In this document: positions 16,583 through 24,751 of the stretch, one piece after another
How positions within the stretch are numbered: the stretch's first letter is position 1
Layout: each line of letters begins with the position of its first letter
NCBI RefSeq assembly: GCF_900699765.1
Contig: NZ_CAADHO010000005.1
Span: 372,001 to 436,000 of the forward strand
Direction of reading: 5' to 3'
Source of the DNA: Desulfoluna butyratoxydans
GTDB lineage: Bacteria; Desulfobacterota; Desulfobacteria; Desulfobacterales; Desulfolunaceae
Length of the DNA: 64,000 nt
The notes under the pieces: generated by a model
Databases searched by the model: none
The model's input: only the letters and a program-made list of their open reading frames with translations
Told to the model about the DNA's origin: nothing
Program-made: the position numbers and the translations under genes

Positions 16583-17725
16583 ATGACTGCACCCCCTGAA
16601 AAACACCTCGTACGGAAAAGTTTTTTCGGCTGCAACTCCGCCCATGGATTTCACTGCTTCTTTGACTTTTTCCATGACCTCACCGATGCAAAAATCACCA
16701 TCATCAAAGGTGGGCCGGGGACGGGCAAATCCACCTTCCTGAAGCAAATCGCCGATGAGATGCGCAACCAGGGATTTGCCGTGGAACAGCAACACTGTTC
16801 CCTGGATCCCGACTCCCTGGACGCCATCATCGTCCCGGAGATCAAGGCGGTGGTCACGGCCGCCACCGGCCACCACGTCTTCGACCCCAAGCACCCCGGT
16901 GCCGTCGACGAAATCATCAACCTGGGCCGCTATTGGGATGAGGCGGGCATTCGCCCCCACGGCAAGGAGATCATGGACATCACCGCCGAATCCGACCGGT
17001 GCTTCGGCAGGGCGTACCGCTTCCTCGCCGCAGCCCACCTCGTTCGCACGAACAGGGCGGACCTGGCCACGGCACACCAGGACTTTTCCAAGGTCAATGC
17101 ACTGTACGAGGCCCTTTGTGCAGACCTTTTCACCGGCCATCCCCTGGCCGACGCCGTGGGACCGGAAAGGCACCTCTTCATGAACTCCATCACCCCGGAG
17201 GGCACGGTCAGCTTCATGGACACGGTGATTGGCCCCTCCACCCGCCTGGTTCTCATCCACGGTGCACCGGGTACAGGAAAATCCACGATGTTGTCGCGGC
17301 TCGCCGCAAAGGCCAGGAGCCGGGGCCACAAGGTGGAATACTGCCACCACCCCCTGGACCACCACAGGATCAGCCACCTCATCATCCCTGCCATGGACGT
17401 GGTGATCTCAACCGACACCCTTAAGGGGCTTCCCAGGGAACAGGAGCACGATCTGAATGCCTTCCTGAAACCCGGTATCAGCACAAAACAGGGAGAGATA
17501 AAAAGCGATGACCACCACTACGACGCCATGATTGATGCGGCCATGGAGGCCCTCGTCCGCGCAGGCCACACCCACGGCAAACTGGAGCAATACTACATCC
17601 CCCATATGAACTTTGAACAGGTGGACCGCTGCATGGCCGACACCATCGAACAGGTGCTCAGGCATGCCGAAAAATACCATGCCTTCACCAGGCGATCCCC
17701 CAAGAAGGTAAAGGAGTTGTGTTAG
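16583..17725 (+). CDS. Double P-loop ATPase (PRK06851-like family)
   Basis: The 380-residue protein contains two similar P-loop halves. The first Walker A is GGPGTGKS at 43-50 (IIKGGPGTGKSTFLKQIADEM) and the second GAPGTGKS at about 227-234 (LIHGAPGTGKSTMLSRLAAKA). Each is followed by related text, with EQQHCSLDPDSLDAIIVPEI in the first half and EYCHHPLDHHRISHLIIPAM in the second. This is the pattern of the PRK06851 family, best known from Firmicutes and with no proven function. The duplicated motif with LD..... I/VIP suggests a kinase-like or NTP-driven switch. The gene lies within the operon and its stop codon TAG overlaps the GTG start of the TonB receptor, pointing to coupled translation. 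Confidence 0.75.
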   Translation: MTAPPEKHLVRKSFFGCNSAHGFHCFFDFFHDLTDAKITIIKGGPGTGKSTFLKQIADEMRNQGFAVEQQHCSLDPDSLDAIIVPEIKAVVTAATGHHVFDPKHPGAVDEIINLGRYWDEAGIRPHGKEIMDITAESDRCFGRAYRFLAAAHLVRTNRADLATAHQDFSKVNALYEALCADLFTGHPLADAVGPERHLFMNSITPEGTVSFMDTVIGPSTRLVLIHGAPGTGKSTMLSRLAAKARSRGHKVEYCHHPLDHHRISHLIIPAMDVVISTDTLKGLPREQEHDLNAFLKPGISTKQGEIKSDDHHYDAMIDAAMEALVRAGHTHGKLEQYYIPHMNFEQVDRCMADTIEQVLRHAEKYHAFTRRSPKKVKELC

Positions 17726-19806
17726 TGAAGATGATATCGTATTCAGCCCCGCTCAAACGGGGCGCCCTTGCAGCCTGCCTGGCTGTTCTGTTGGCAACAC
17801 CCGCTGTTTTTGCAACCGAAGAACCCCAGCGCGCCCTGGATGACATGGTCATCACCGCAAGCAAAAGGGAATCCTCCCTGGAAGATTTTGCAGGGAGCAT
17901 CACCGTGAAGGACGGTCAGTTCATCAACGATCATGAGGTCAAGGACCTCTCCGAGCTGACCCTGTTTATCCCCAACGTCTACTTTAAAAAGACCACCTCC
18001 GGGGACGCCTTTGTCTCCAGGGGTATCTCCACCATCGACACCTCGCTGTTCAGCCCCATGGGCCTTTACATCAACGACGTCGCCTACCCCTTGAGCTTTA
18101 TGCAGAATCAGCTGCTCACCGACGTAAAGCGGGTGGAAGTTCTCCGGGGGCCCCAGGGAACCCTCTATGGCCGCAACAGCGAATCCGGGGTCATCAACGT
18201 GGTCCTGGAGGAGCCCGGAGACAAACTGAAGGCAGCGGCAAGCCTGTCCGGCGGCAACTACAACACCTGGTGCGGGGAAGCCTCGGTGAGCGGGCCTGTG
18301 GTAAAAGACACCCTCTACCTGGGGCTGTCCGTGACAGGCCGTAAATCAGACGGTTTCGTAGAAAATGAGGTAACAGGCAAAGACGACGTGGCCGACGAAG
18401 AGACCACCGCAGCCCGGGGAACCCTCCGCTGGACCCCCGGAGAACGCTTCGAGCTCGTGGCCACCCTGGACGGAATGGACCAGGACAAAGGCGTCAGCAC
18501 CCTGCGTTTTGAAGACGGCCCCCAGGCCTCGGACAGGCACAAGGTCCGCTCCAGCGAAGAGGACCGCGCCGATGAAGAGGAAGTGGGTGGGGTCATCAAG
18601 ATGAACTGGCGAGCCGATAATGCCAAATTCACATCCATCACCAGCAACCGTCAGTTTACACGGGAGTTTACCCACGATTTTGACCGGACCCCGGTTAAAC
18701 TGGGAACCACCGATTTAGATATCGACCAGGACAACTGGAGCCAGGAGTTCCGAGTCGCCTCCGAAGGAGAGGCCCCCCTCTCCTGGGTCATGGGACTTTT
18801 CGGGTTCACCGAGGACCTGGACACCACCATGACATTGAACCATATCAATCCCGCCATGGCCAAAAACCGAGTGACGGACTCGGAATACGATGGCTACGCC
18901 ATCTTCGGCCAGGCAACCTACCGGCTTACGGACAAGCTGAAGCTTACCGGCGGCCTGCGAGGGGAGCACGCCACAGCCGAAGGCACACAGACCTTCACCA
19001 GCATCATGGGGCCCGTGACCTTCGACGAAAAGCTCTCCGAAACAGAATGGCTCCCCATGGCCTCGGCCTCCTACGACATTGCCGACAACCTGACGGCCTA
19101 CGCCACCTGTGCCCGTGGCTGGCTTGCCGGGGGCTTCAACTACTTTTCGGCAAACTCCGAAGAGACCTTCGGCTATGAGCCCGAGTACACCGTAAACTAC
19201 GAAACAGGCCTTAAGGCCACCTTCTTTGACCGACGACTCAAGGCCGATTTTTCCTTGTTTTACATCGACATCGACGACAAGCAGGTCAGGGAAGAGGTGC
19301 CTGGGGGAGGACAGGGCATCTGGAAGTTTTCCAACGCAGGCAAGGCCCACAGCCAGGGTGTTGAACTGGACCTCACCGCCCTGCCCCTGGGCAATCTGGA
19401 AGTTTTTGCGGGCGTGGGCCTCTCCGACACGGAGATCGACACCTGGCAGGGCACGTCCGGCGGCATGCCCTTCGACTACTCGGGGAACTCCCTGCCCTGG
19501 GCCCCTGAATTCACCTGGAACGCCGGGGCCGCCTACTACATGACCAACGGCCTCTACGGCATCGCCGACGTCACAGGCGCGGGCAAACAATACTTTGACG
19601 CGGCCAACACCCTGAAAGACAACGGGTACGCCCTGGTAAACCTCAAGCTGGGCTACGCCTTTGATCGCTTTGATGTCTCCGTCTACTGCAAAAACCTCTT
19701 GGACGAAGAGTACGCCACCAAAAAAGTTAAAAGCATGCAGGGATTTACCATGGTGGAAGACGGCGACCCACTCACCTTTGGGCTGACACTCAACTGGAGG
19801 CTTTAA
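17725..19806 (+). CDS. TonB-dependent outer-membrane receptor
   Basis: The 693-residue protein has a signal peptide (to about FATEEPQR), a TonB-box-like stretch DDMVITASKRE, and a plug domain with FVSRGI and VEVLRGPQGTLYGRNSESGVINV. A long beta-barrel follows, ending in a C-terminal aromatic-rich strand TFGLTLNWRL. The plug most resembles receptors for ferric catecholate or related chelates, and such proteins import scarce ligands across the outer membrane using TonB-ExbBD energy; no tonB or exbB is present here. GTG at 17725 is preferred (AAGGAG 8 bp upstream); the overlapping TAGTG couples it to the ATPase gene. The neighbouring NitT/TauT-type ABC transporter suggests a route onward through the inner membrane. 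Confidence 0.9.
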   Translation: MKMISYSAPLKRGALAACLAVLLATPAVFATEEPQRALDDMVITASKRESSLEDFAGSITVKDGQFINDHEVKDLSELTLFIPNVYFKKTTSGDAFVSRGISTIDTSLFSPMGLYINDVAYPLSFMQNQLLTDVKRVEVLRGPQGTLYGRNSESGVINVVLEEPGDKLKAAASLSGGNYNTWCGEASVSGPVVKDTLYLGLSVTGRKSDGFVENEVTGKDDVADEETTAARGTLRWTPGERFELVATLDGMDQDKGVSTLRFEDGPQASDRHKVRSSEEDRADEEEVGGVIKMNWRADNAKFTSITSNRQFTREFTHDFDRTPVKLGTTDLDIDQDNWSQEFRVASEGEAPLSWVMGLFGFTEDLDTTMTLNHINPAMAKNRVTDSEYDGYAIFGQATYRLTDKLKLTGGLRGEHATAEGTQTFTSIMGPVTFDEKLSETEWLPMASASYDIADNLTAYATCARGWLAGGFNYFSANSEETFGYEPEYTVNYETGLKATFFDRRLKADFSLFYIDIDDKQVREEVPGGGQGIWKFSNAGKAHSQGVELDLTALPLGNLEVFAGVGLSDTEIDTWQGTSGGMPFDYSGNSLPWAPEFTWNAGAAYYMTNGLYGIADVTGAGKQYFDAANTLKDNGYALVNLKLGYAFDRFDVSVYCKNLLDEEYATKKVKSMQGFTMVEDGDPLTFGLTLNWRL

Positions 19807-19807
19807 T

Positions 19808-20845
19808 ATGACACCCCTGTTCAACATCAACGGCAAAAACCCCATGACACCCATCTTCGAAGCCCTTCAGGGGCCTGTGCGCATGGCCATCCTCAAGGCA
19901 GCCGTGGAGATGGGCATGGCCGACATCCTGGCCAGGGTCTCGACCCCCGAGGAGATCGCAGCGGCCCTGCCCGGCGAGACGGACCTCGGGAACCTCACCC
20001 ACTTCCTGGACAGCATGGCGGGCATCGGCCTGGCCGTGAAGCACCAGGGCAACTACCTCAACTCGCCCTTTGCCGAGACCTCCCTGCGTACGGAAAGCCC
20101 GGTCTACCTGGGAGATATGGTTCTTAACCTGTCCCGCATGCAGCACCGGAACATTGGCAGAATCGAAGCGCTGGTTCAAGGCGGCCCCCCGCCTGTGAAA
20201 AAAGAGGACCGCCTCGCAGACGAGAGCAAATGGCAGGCATCGGTCAAGCACCTGGCACCCTACCAACGGGCAGGCATTGCCGCCCTTGCCGCCGATACCA
20301 TCGATGCCCTGCCCGAATGCACGTCTGCCACAAAGATCATGGACATCGGATGCGGCCCCGGCCTCATGTGCATGGAGGTCCTCAAACGCCATCCGGCCAT
20401 GGAAGGGGTTCTCTGCGACCTGCCGGCCATCATCGGCCTGGCGGAAAAAGAGGTAAAAAAAGAAGGGATGGAATCACGGATCTCCTACATCAAGGGGGAC
20501 TACAACACCACGGACTTCGGCACCGGCTACGATATCATCTGGGCCAGTCACAACCTCTACTACGTCAAGGAGGCCTCTGATTTTTTCTCCCGCCTCCATA
20601 CGGCCTTGAACGACGGCGGGGTTTTCGTGAGTCTCCACGAAGGCACCACCGGCGAAGGCACGGCACCGGAGCATGTGGTGCTCTCCAGGCTGTCCCTGGC
20701 CCTGGAAGGCCAGAACTATGTCTTTCAAAAAGGGGAGATCGCCGATCACCTGCGCCGAGCGGGATTTGATTCGGTGGAGACCTCTCCCCTCACCCTTCCC
20801 GTGGGCGAGGTGGAGCTGACCATCGCCCGGAAACAGAAAGGATAA
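19808..20845 (+). CDS. SAM-dependent methyltransferase (O-methyltransferase-like, with dimerisation domain)
   Basis: The 345-residue protein has an N-terminal winged-helix dimerisation region (about 15-105) followed by a class I methyltransferase domain. Motif I is IMDIGCGPGLM (about residues 177-187), and a later acidic/hydrophobic strand GYDIIWASHNLYYV and the GGVFVSLHEGT strand fit motifs II and III. The layout resembles plant- and actinobacterial-type O-methyltransferases acting on small aromatic or polyketide hydroxyls. Lying directly between a TonB receptor and an ABC importer, it may methylate the imported compound or a carrier; the target is unknown. ATG follows the receptor's TAA by one base. 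Confidence 0.82.
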   Translation: MTPLFNINGKNPMTPIFEALQGPVRMAILKAAVEMGMADILARVSTPEEIAAALPGETDLGNLTHFLDSMAGIGLAVKHQGNYLNSPFAETSLRTESPVYLGDMVLNLSRMQHRNIGRIEALVQGGPPPVKKEDRLADESKWQASVKHLAPYQRAGIAALAADTIDALPECTSATKIMDIGCGPGLMCMEVLKRHPAMEGVLCDLPAIIGLAEKEVKKEGMESRISYIKGDYNTTDFGTGYDIIWASHNLYYVKEASDFFSRLHTALNDGGVFVSLHEGTTGEGTAPEHVVLSRLSLALEGQNYVFQKGEIADHLRRAGFDSVETSPLTLPVGEVELTIARKQKG

Positions 20846-20848
20846 ATA

Positions 20849-21868
20849 ATGACCCACGCTGTACGCACCCCGGGGAGACCCGGGGTGTTTCTAACCCGTG
20901 TCATGATGATTGTGCTGGCCCTCTGTTGTGCCACAGCCTTACGGCCGCTACACATTCAAGCCGCCGAAGCCCCGGTCATAAGGCTCTCCGGACCGCCTGT
21001 GGCCGAAAGCCTCCCCTTTGCAATGATGTCCGGCATGACCTTTGACGATCCGGCCATGACCATCGAATTCACCCCCTGGCACTCCCCGGACCAGATCCGG
21101 GCCATGATCGCCGGGGGACAGGTGGACGGAGCCATCGTCACCACGGCATCGGCCTCCCTGTTTTACCACAAGGGAGTCCACGCCAAGCTGGCCGCCCTTT
21201 TTGAGACCCCCCTGTGGATCGTCTCCACGTCGGAGGCCTCAGAAACAGACCTGGAAGACCTCAGCGGAACCATTCTCTTCCCCTTCGGGCACAAAGAGAT
21301 GCCCGAGCTTCTCTTTAACGCCCTTCTGGGGCAAGGGGCCCCGAAAATCAACCGCCACCACACAGGTGGCGCCCTGGAGGCGGTGAATCTGCTGCTCCTT
21401 GGCAAAGGGCACCATGCACTGCTGGCCGAGCCCGCGGCCACCCTGGCGGTCATGCGATCCAAAGAGATGGCGGACAAAGGGGCGCCCCTCCTTGAAAGGC
21501 ACCTGGACTTAAGGACGCTCTGGAAAAAAAAGTTTGACGGCAAGCCCCTTTATGTCAGCGGTTTTGCCCTCTTTGGCAACACCCTGGACAACCCCGCCAT
21601 GGTCCGCCGGATCCTGGAGGAGTACCGCAGGGGCGTCGAGGGCATCTCGGCCAACCCGGAACAGGCCCTGGCCATGGCGGAGAACAGCTTTCCGGCCCTG
21701 GTGGCCCAGTCAAAAGACGGGACCCTTCCCGGGGTGGACATCCGTGTAACCAGCGAGCCACAGGCCTTTTCCGACACCCTCTTCTTCCTTGATCAACTCT
21801 CCAGGCAGGCACCAAGGGCCACGGGAGGCGATCTTCCGGGGGAAGACTTTTTTCTGGTGACGCAATGA
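20849..21868 (+). CDS. ABC transporter substrate-binding protein (NMT1/TauA-like)
   Basis: The 339-residue protein has a signal peptide (MTRVMMIVLALCCATALRPLHIQAAEA-like region) and a type II periplasmic-binding fold. Signs are the alternating strands VIRLSGPP, ATIEFTPWHSPDQIRAMIAGGQVDGAIVT and PKINRHHTGGALEAVNLLLLGKGHHALLAEP, which parallel NMT1/SsuA/TauA proteins of the NitT/TauT family. It would deliver a small organic ligand to the permease encoded next. The start is three bases past the methyltransferase stop, with AAAGGA upstream, and the stop overlaps the permease ATG. The ligand cannot be read from sequence. Confidence 0.85.
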   Translation: MTHAVRTPGRPGVFLTRVMMIVLALCCATALRPLHIQAAEAPVIRLSGPPVAESLPFAMMSGMTFDDPAMTIEFTPWHSPDQIRAMIAGGQVDGAIVTTASASLFYHKGVHAKLAALFETPLWIVSTSEASETDLEDLSGTILFPFGHKEMPELLFNALLGQGAPKINRHHTGGALEAVNLLLLGKGHHALLAEPAATLAVMRSKEMADKGAPLLERHLDLRTLWKKKFDGKPLYVSGFALFGNTLDNPAMVRRILEEYRRGVEGISANPEQALAMAENSFPALVAQSKDGTLPGVDIRVTSEPQAFSDTLFFLDQLSRQAPRATGGDLPGEDFFLVTQ

Positions 21869-22632
21869 TGGGAACCATCCACGGCACCACAGCCCGCCTG
21901 CTCCTCCGCATCTCCGGCATCCTTCTGCTCGTCCTGGCCTGGGAGATTGTGGCGCGCCACTACTCGGGCCTGGTGGTGGCCTCGCCCCTGGAGACCCTTT
22001 CTGCGGCAGCCAGGCTCCTGAGCGACCCCACCTTTATCCTCCGGCACTTTGCCGTGAGCCTGAAGCGGGTGGGCCTGGCCCTGGTGTTCGGGCTCCTTGT
22101 CGGCGGAAGCCTGGGCCTCCTGGCCGGGTTCTTCGACCCCTTCAGGCTGATGATCGAACCCCTCAGGTGGATGCTCATGACCATCCCCGGAGTGGTCATC
22201 GTGGTGGTCTTCATGCTCTGGTTCGGCATGGGCAACCTCATGGTCATCAGCATCACGGCCTGCACCATCGCACCGGTGGTCTATGTCAACGTCTCCCAGG
22301 CCATGAGTTCAGTGGACAGATCCCTTCTGGAGATGGCCGAGATTTACCGATTTCCCCTGTCCATGAAACTGAGGCGCATCTACGCCATGACCGTGGCCGG
22401 TCCCTTCTTTTCGGCGGCGGTCATTGCCGTGGGCAACGGGATCCGGGTGGTGGTCCTGGCCGAGGTGCTCGGGGCCAACAACGGCCTCGGCCACTGCCTG
22501 GCCATCTCCCGGACAAACCTCGACACACCGGAGCTATACGCCCTGGCCCTGATCAGCATGTCCATTGTCGGGGGGATCGAATTTTTCCTGCTGAAACCGT
22601 TAAAAGAGAAATACCTGTGGAGGGAATCATGA
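21865..22632 (+). CDS. ABC transporter permease (NitT/TauT family)
   Basis: The 255-residue protein has six membrane segments and the family's cytoplasmic EAA-like loop, visible as DRSLLEMAEIYRFPLSMKLRRIYAMTVAGPFF. This is the binding-protein-dependent permease layout of SsuC/TauC. It forms the channel with the upstream binding protein and downstream ATPase. ATGA overlaps at both ends indicate coupled translation; a second ATG at 21868 could also be the start. Confidence 0.9.
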   Translation: MMGTIHGTTARLLLRISGILLLVLAWEIVARHYSGLVVASPLETLSAAARLLSDPTFILRHFAVSLKRVGLALVFGLLVGGSLGLLAGFFDPFRLMIEPLRWMLMTIPGVVIVVVFMLWFGMGNLMVISITACTIAPVVYVNVSQAMSSVDRSLLEMAEIYRFPLSMKLRRIYAMTVAGPFFSAAVIAVGNGIRVVVLAEVLGANNGLGHCLAISRTNLDTPELYALALISMSIVGGIEFFLLKPLKEKYLWRES

Positions 22633-23264
22633 AACCGGCCGTTGAACTCATTGATGTGACCATGTCCTTCAAGAACCGGGAGGTGTTGCGTCGCCTCAAC
22701 CTGACCATACCGGAAGGGCGGCGCATGGCCGTAACCGGGCCCAGCGGGGCCGGAAAATCAACCATCCTGAAGATCATCGCAGGGCTTGTCACCCCCACAT
22801 CCGGCAGGGTGGTCCGCCACACCTGCAAAACCGGCTACGTCTTTCAGGAACCCCGCCTCCTGCCCTGGAACACGGCCCTTGAAAACGTCACCCTGCCCCT
22901 TATCGCCAGGGGAGAAAAAAAGAAAGAGGCCCAGAAGGCCGGAATGAGCTGCCTGGCCGACATGGGCCTTACAGGGTTCGAGCACAGCTACCCCAACCAG
23001 CTTTCTGGGGGCATGAAGCAGCGGGTCTCCATTGCCCGTGCCCTGGCCATCGAGCCGGACCTCCTTCTGCTGGACGAACCCTTTACCGGCCTGGACCCGG
23101 ACCTGCGGGACTCCATCTGCAAGCACCTGGAGGAGGCCCTCTCCAAAAAAACCACCACCGTCATCCACGTCACCCACGACGTGGAGAACATGATCCACAC
23201 CGCCGACAGCCTCTACACCCTCACCGCACCGGATACCCTGGAACAGCTGCCCCTTGCAGGCTAA
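22629..23264 (+). CDS. ABC transporter ATPase (NitT/TauT family), last gene of operon
   Basis: The 211-residue protein has Walker A GPSGAGKST, a Q-loop FQEPRLLPWNTA, the signature LSGGMKQRVSIARALA, Walker B LLLLDEPFTGLD and the switch histidine in VTHD. This is the SsuB/TauB-type nucleotide-binding subunit, somewhat shorter than average. The ATG overlaps the permease stop (ATGA). Two strong hairpins follow the gene, marking the end of the operon. Confidence 0.92.
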   Translation: MKPAVELIDVTMSFKNREVLRRLNLTIPEGRRMAVTGPSGAGKSTILKIIAGLVTPTSGRVVRHTCKTGYVFQEPRLLPWNTALENVTLPLIARGEKKKEAQKAGMSCLADMGLTGFEHSYPNQLSGGMKQRVSIARALAIEPDLLLLDEPFTGLDPDLRDSICKHLEEALSKKTTTVIHVTHDVENMIHTADSLYTLTAPDTLEQLPLAG

Positions 23265-23287
23265 CGAGGGGGAAAAGACAGGCCTCC

Positions 23288-23365
23288 GGGGTCCAGGGAA
23301 TAAATCCCCTGGACCCCAGGTTGCGAATGCTTTCCCCCCTCGTTCCTCAGGGTGAAAGCATTCGC
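23288..23365 (+). terminator. Two tandem hairpins ending the nine-gene operon
   Basis: A perfect 11-bp stem GGGGTCCAGGG (23288-23298) / CCCTGGACCCC (23307-23317) is followed by a perfect 12-bp stem GCGAATGCTTTC (23323-23334) / GAAAGCATTCGC (23354-23365), then a short AAATTTT tract. Neither has a long T-run, but the pair lies just after the last gene of the operon. Confidence 0.55.
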
Positions 23366-23403
23366 GCAAATTTTCATTACATGTAACTCTTCAGCTCCAA
23401 AAA

Positions 23404-23574
23404 TTGCATCCGGCGGCCCTGCCAGGGGCCAAACTTTTACCCGATTTTATGACTTGGGTTTGACAAACAGGTCTTACGAATGACGAGGGCTGGCCGATTG
23501 TTTCAACATAACGGACATTCAGCCGGAAAGTTTTTGCGGAGCTTTTTTCAAAAAGCGACCCGCCGGAGGCACAA
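23404..23574. repeat. Dispersed intergenic repeat, copy A
   Basis: It begins TTGCATCCGGCGGCCCTGCC and ends with CGCCGGAGGCACAA, imperfect inverted ends. Inside it shares TTTGACAAACAGGTCTTA with copies B and C, CATAACGGACATTCAGCCGGAA with copy B, and AAAGTTTTTGCG and CTTTTTTCAAAAAGCGACC with copy C. It carries no coding frame. It fills the gap between the operon terminators and trmO. Confidence 0.8.
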
Positions 23575-23601
23575 GGGACGATCGTCACAAACCACGCCTC
23601 T

Positions 23602-24144
23602 CTACCCGTCCACCTCTTCCAGGAGCCGACACATCCAGCCTGCCATCTCCACCCCTTCCGGACGGTAGTAATGGGTCATGTAGGGTTTTATGTCGATGAT
23701 GGGGCTGCCGTCCACGGCTTCCAGGCCCTGCACCTTCAGGACGTTGCCCTCACGGGACACAAGGGGCACAGCGGTCACCAGGACCGGGTTGGGCCGTGCC
23801 GGGCTGCACGTTGAAAAGACGCCTTTCAGGGGAACGTCTTTTCGACCCATGGGGTGAACCTGAAGGACGGAGCGCCCCTCGTCCGGGACCAGGTGGGGCC
23901 AGTAGAGAACGAGGATATGGGAAAACTCTTCAATGCCTTCCAGGATGCCGTCAAATCGATCGTCGATGACGATCTCCGAAACGAGCTCGGAAATCTTTTT
24001 CACACGGGCCCTGACATCCTCATCGCCTTTTTTCAGTTCAATGCCGTCTTTCCTGGCCTTAAGCTCCGGGTTGGTCAGGCTGCTTCGGACAACCCCCACC
24101 GATGTCAGACACATCTCCCGGGTTGTGCTGGTCTCTGTCGCCAT
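23602..24144 (-). CDS. trmO: tRNA (adenine(37)-N6)-methyltransferase TrmO (TsaA/YaeB family)
   Basis: The 180-residue protein matches the TsaA/TrmO beta-barrel family: SVGVVRSSLTNP at the start, FDGILEGIEEFSHILVLYWPHL, VPLKGVFSTCSPARPNPVLVTAVPLV, which is the SAM-site signature, and LEAVDGSPIIDIKPYM. In E. coli TrmO adds a methyl group to t6A37 of threonine tRNAs. Some Desulfobacterota carry several TsaA paralogues linked to metal metabolism, so a different substrate is possible. The ATG at 24144 has GGAAGG upstream; an earlier ATG at 24201 lacks support. It is a single gene, convergent with the nine-gene operon. Confidence 0.85.
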   Translation of the reverse strand: MATETSTTREMCLTSVGVVRSSLTNPELKARKDGIELKKGDEDVRARVKKISELVSEIVIDDRFDGILEGIEEFSHILVLYWPHLVPDEGRSVLQVHPMGRKDVPLKGVFSTCSPARPNPVLVTAVPLVSREGNVLKVQGLEAVDGSPIIDIKPYMTHYYRPEGVEMAGWMCRLLEEVDG

Positions 24145-24273
24145 GGTCTCTTCCTTCCCATCCGTTTCGTACAAACATGCCCGGATGTCGGCTCGGATCA
24201 TTTAACTCACAAAATAGCTCACAAGTTATCTTCAACTACCCATACCACTGGAAAAAAGAAAGAGGCAACACAC

Positions 24274-24327
24274 AAAAAAACGGGCCACCCCTTCGCCCAC
24301 CGTGTTCGGTGGCGCAGGGTGGCCCGT
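24274..24327 (-). terminator. Terminator of the minor-pilin operon
   Basis: ACGGGCCACCC (24280-24290) pairs with GGGTGGCCCGT (24317-24327), with an inner CCACCG/CGGTGG pairing. The minus strand continues into seven T (24274-24280). It lies about 55 bp beyond the last gene of the pilin operon. Confidence 0.85.
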
Positions 24328-24380
24328 ACTCGAAAAGACATTCAAAGCCGACATGCCGTTTCACCTTCAGGGCGATACGT

Positions 24381-24734
24381 TTACGGGTCTCGTTTCCTGA
24401 TGGTCACCGCCATGATGGTTCGGTCCTCCAGGATCACGCCCTTGGCGTACACCCGATCACGGGGCTTGATAAGACAGGCATTTTTCAAAGGGTTCCCACT
24501 TGCATCCAGGCAGGTGGTCCGGACCCTGTTGCCGTCATAGACCGCAGACCCAACGTAAAACCGGGTCTCACCCACCACCACCCAGGTACAGTCCCCAGCC
24601 ACCTCCAGGACCCGGGCCTGCATCTCGATAAAGTCAAAGACGTCGTACTCCTCCTCGCTCAACATCTCTCCGGCCCAGGCAGCCGTTCCCATGGCCCACA
24701 CCATGCACACAACGGCCAGAATGAATCGTTTCAT
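24381..24734 (-). CDS. Small exported protein at the end of the pilin operon
   Basis: The 117-residue protein has a signal peptide (MKRFILAVVCMVWAMGTAAWA) and a small mature domain that reads as beta strands (ARVLEVAGDCTWVVVGETRFYVG, VYAKGVILEDRTIMAVTIRKRD). No family was recognised. It starts 17 bp after pilY1 with GGAGGA upstream and is the last gene before the terminator. Its position matches the slot of the small PilE-like or PilY2-like proteins in some pilus operons, but no pilin motif is present. A role in pilus assembly is inferred only from position. Confidence 0.65.
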   Translation of the reverse strand: MKRFILAVVCMVWAMGTAAWAGEMLSEEEYDVFDFIEMQARVLEVAGDCTWVVVGETRFYVGSAVYDGNRVRTTCLDASGNPLKNACLIKPRDRVYAKGVILEDRTIMAVTIRKRDP

Positions 24735-24751
24735 CGTCTCGTCCTCCTAAC

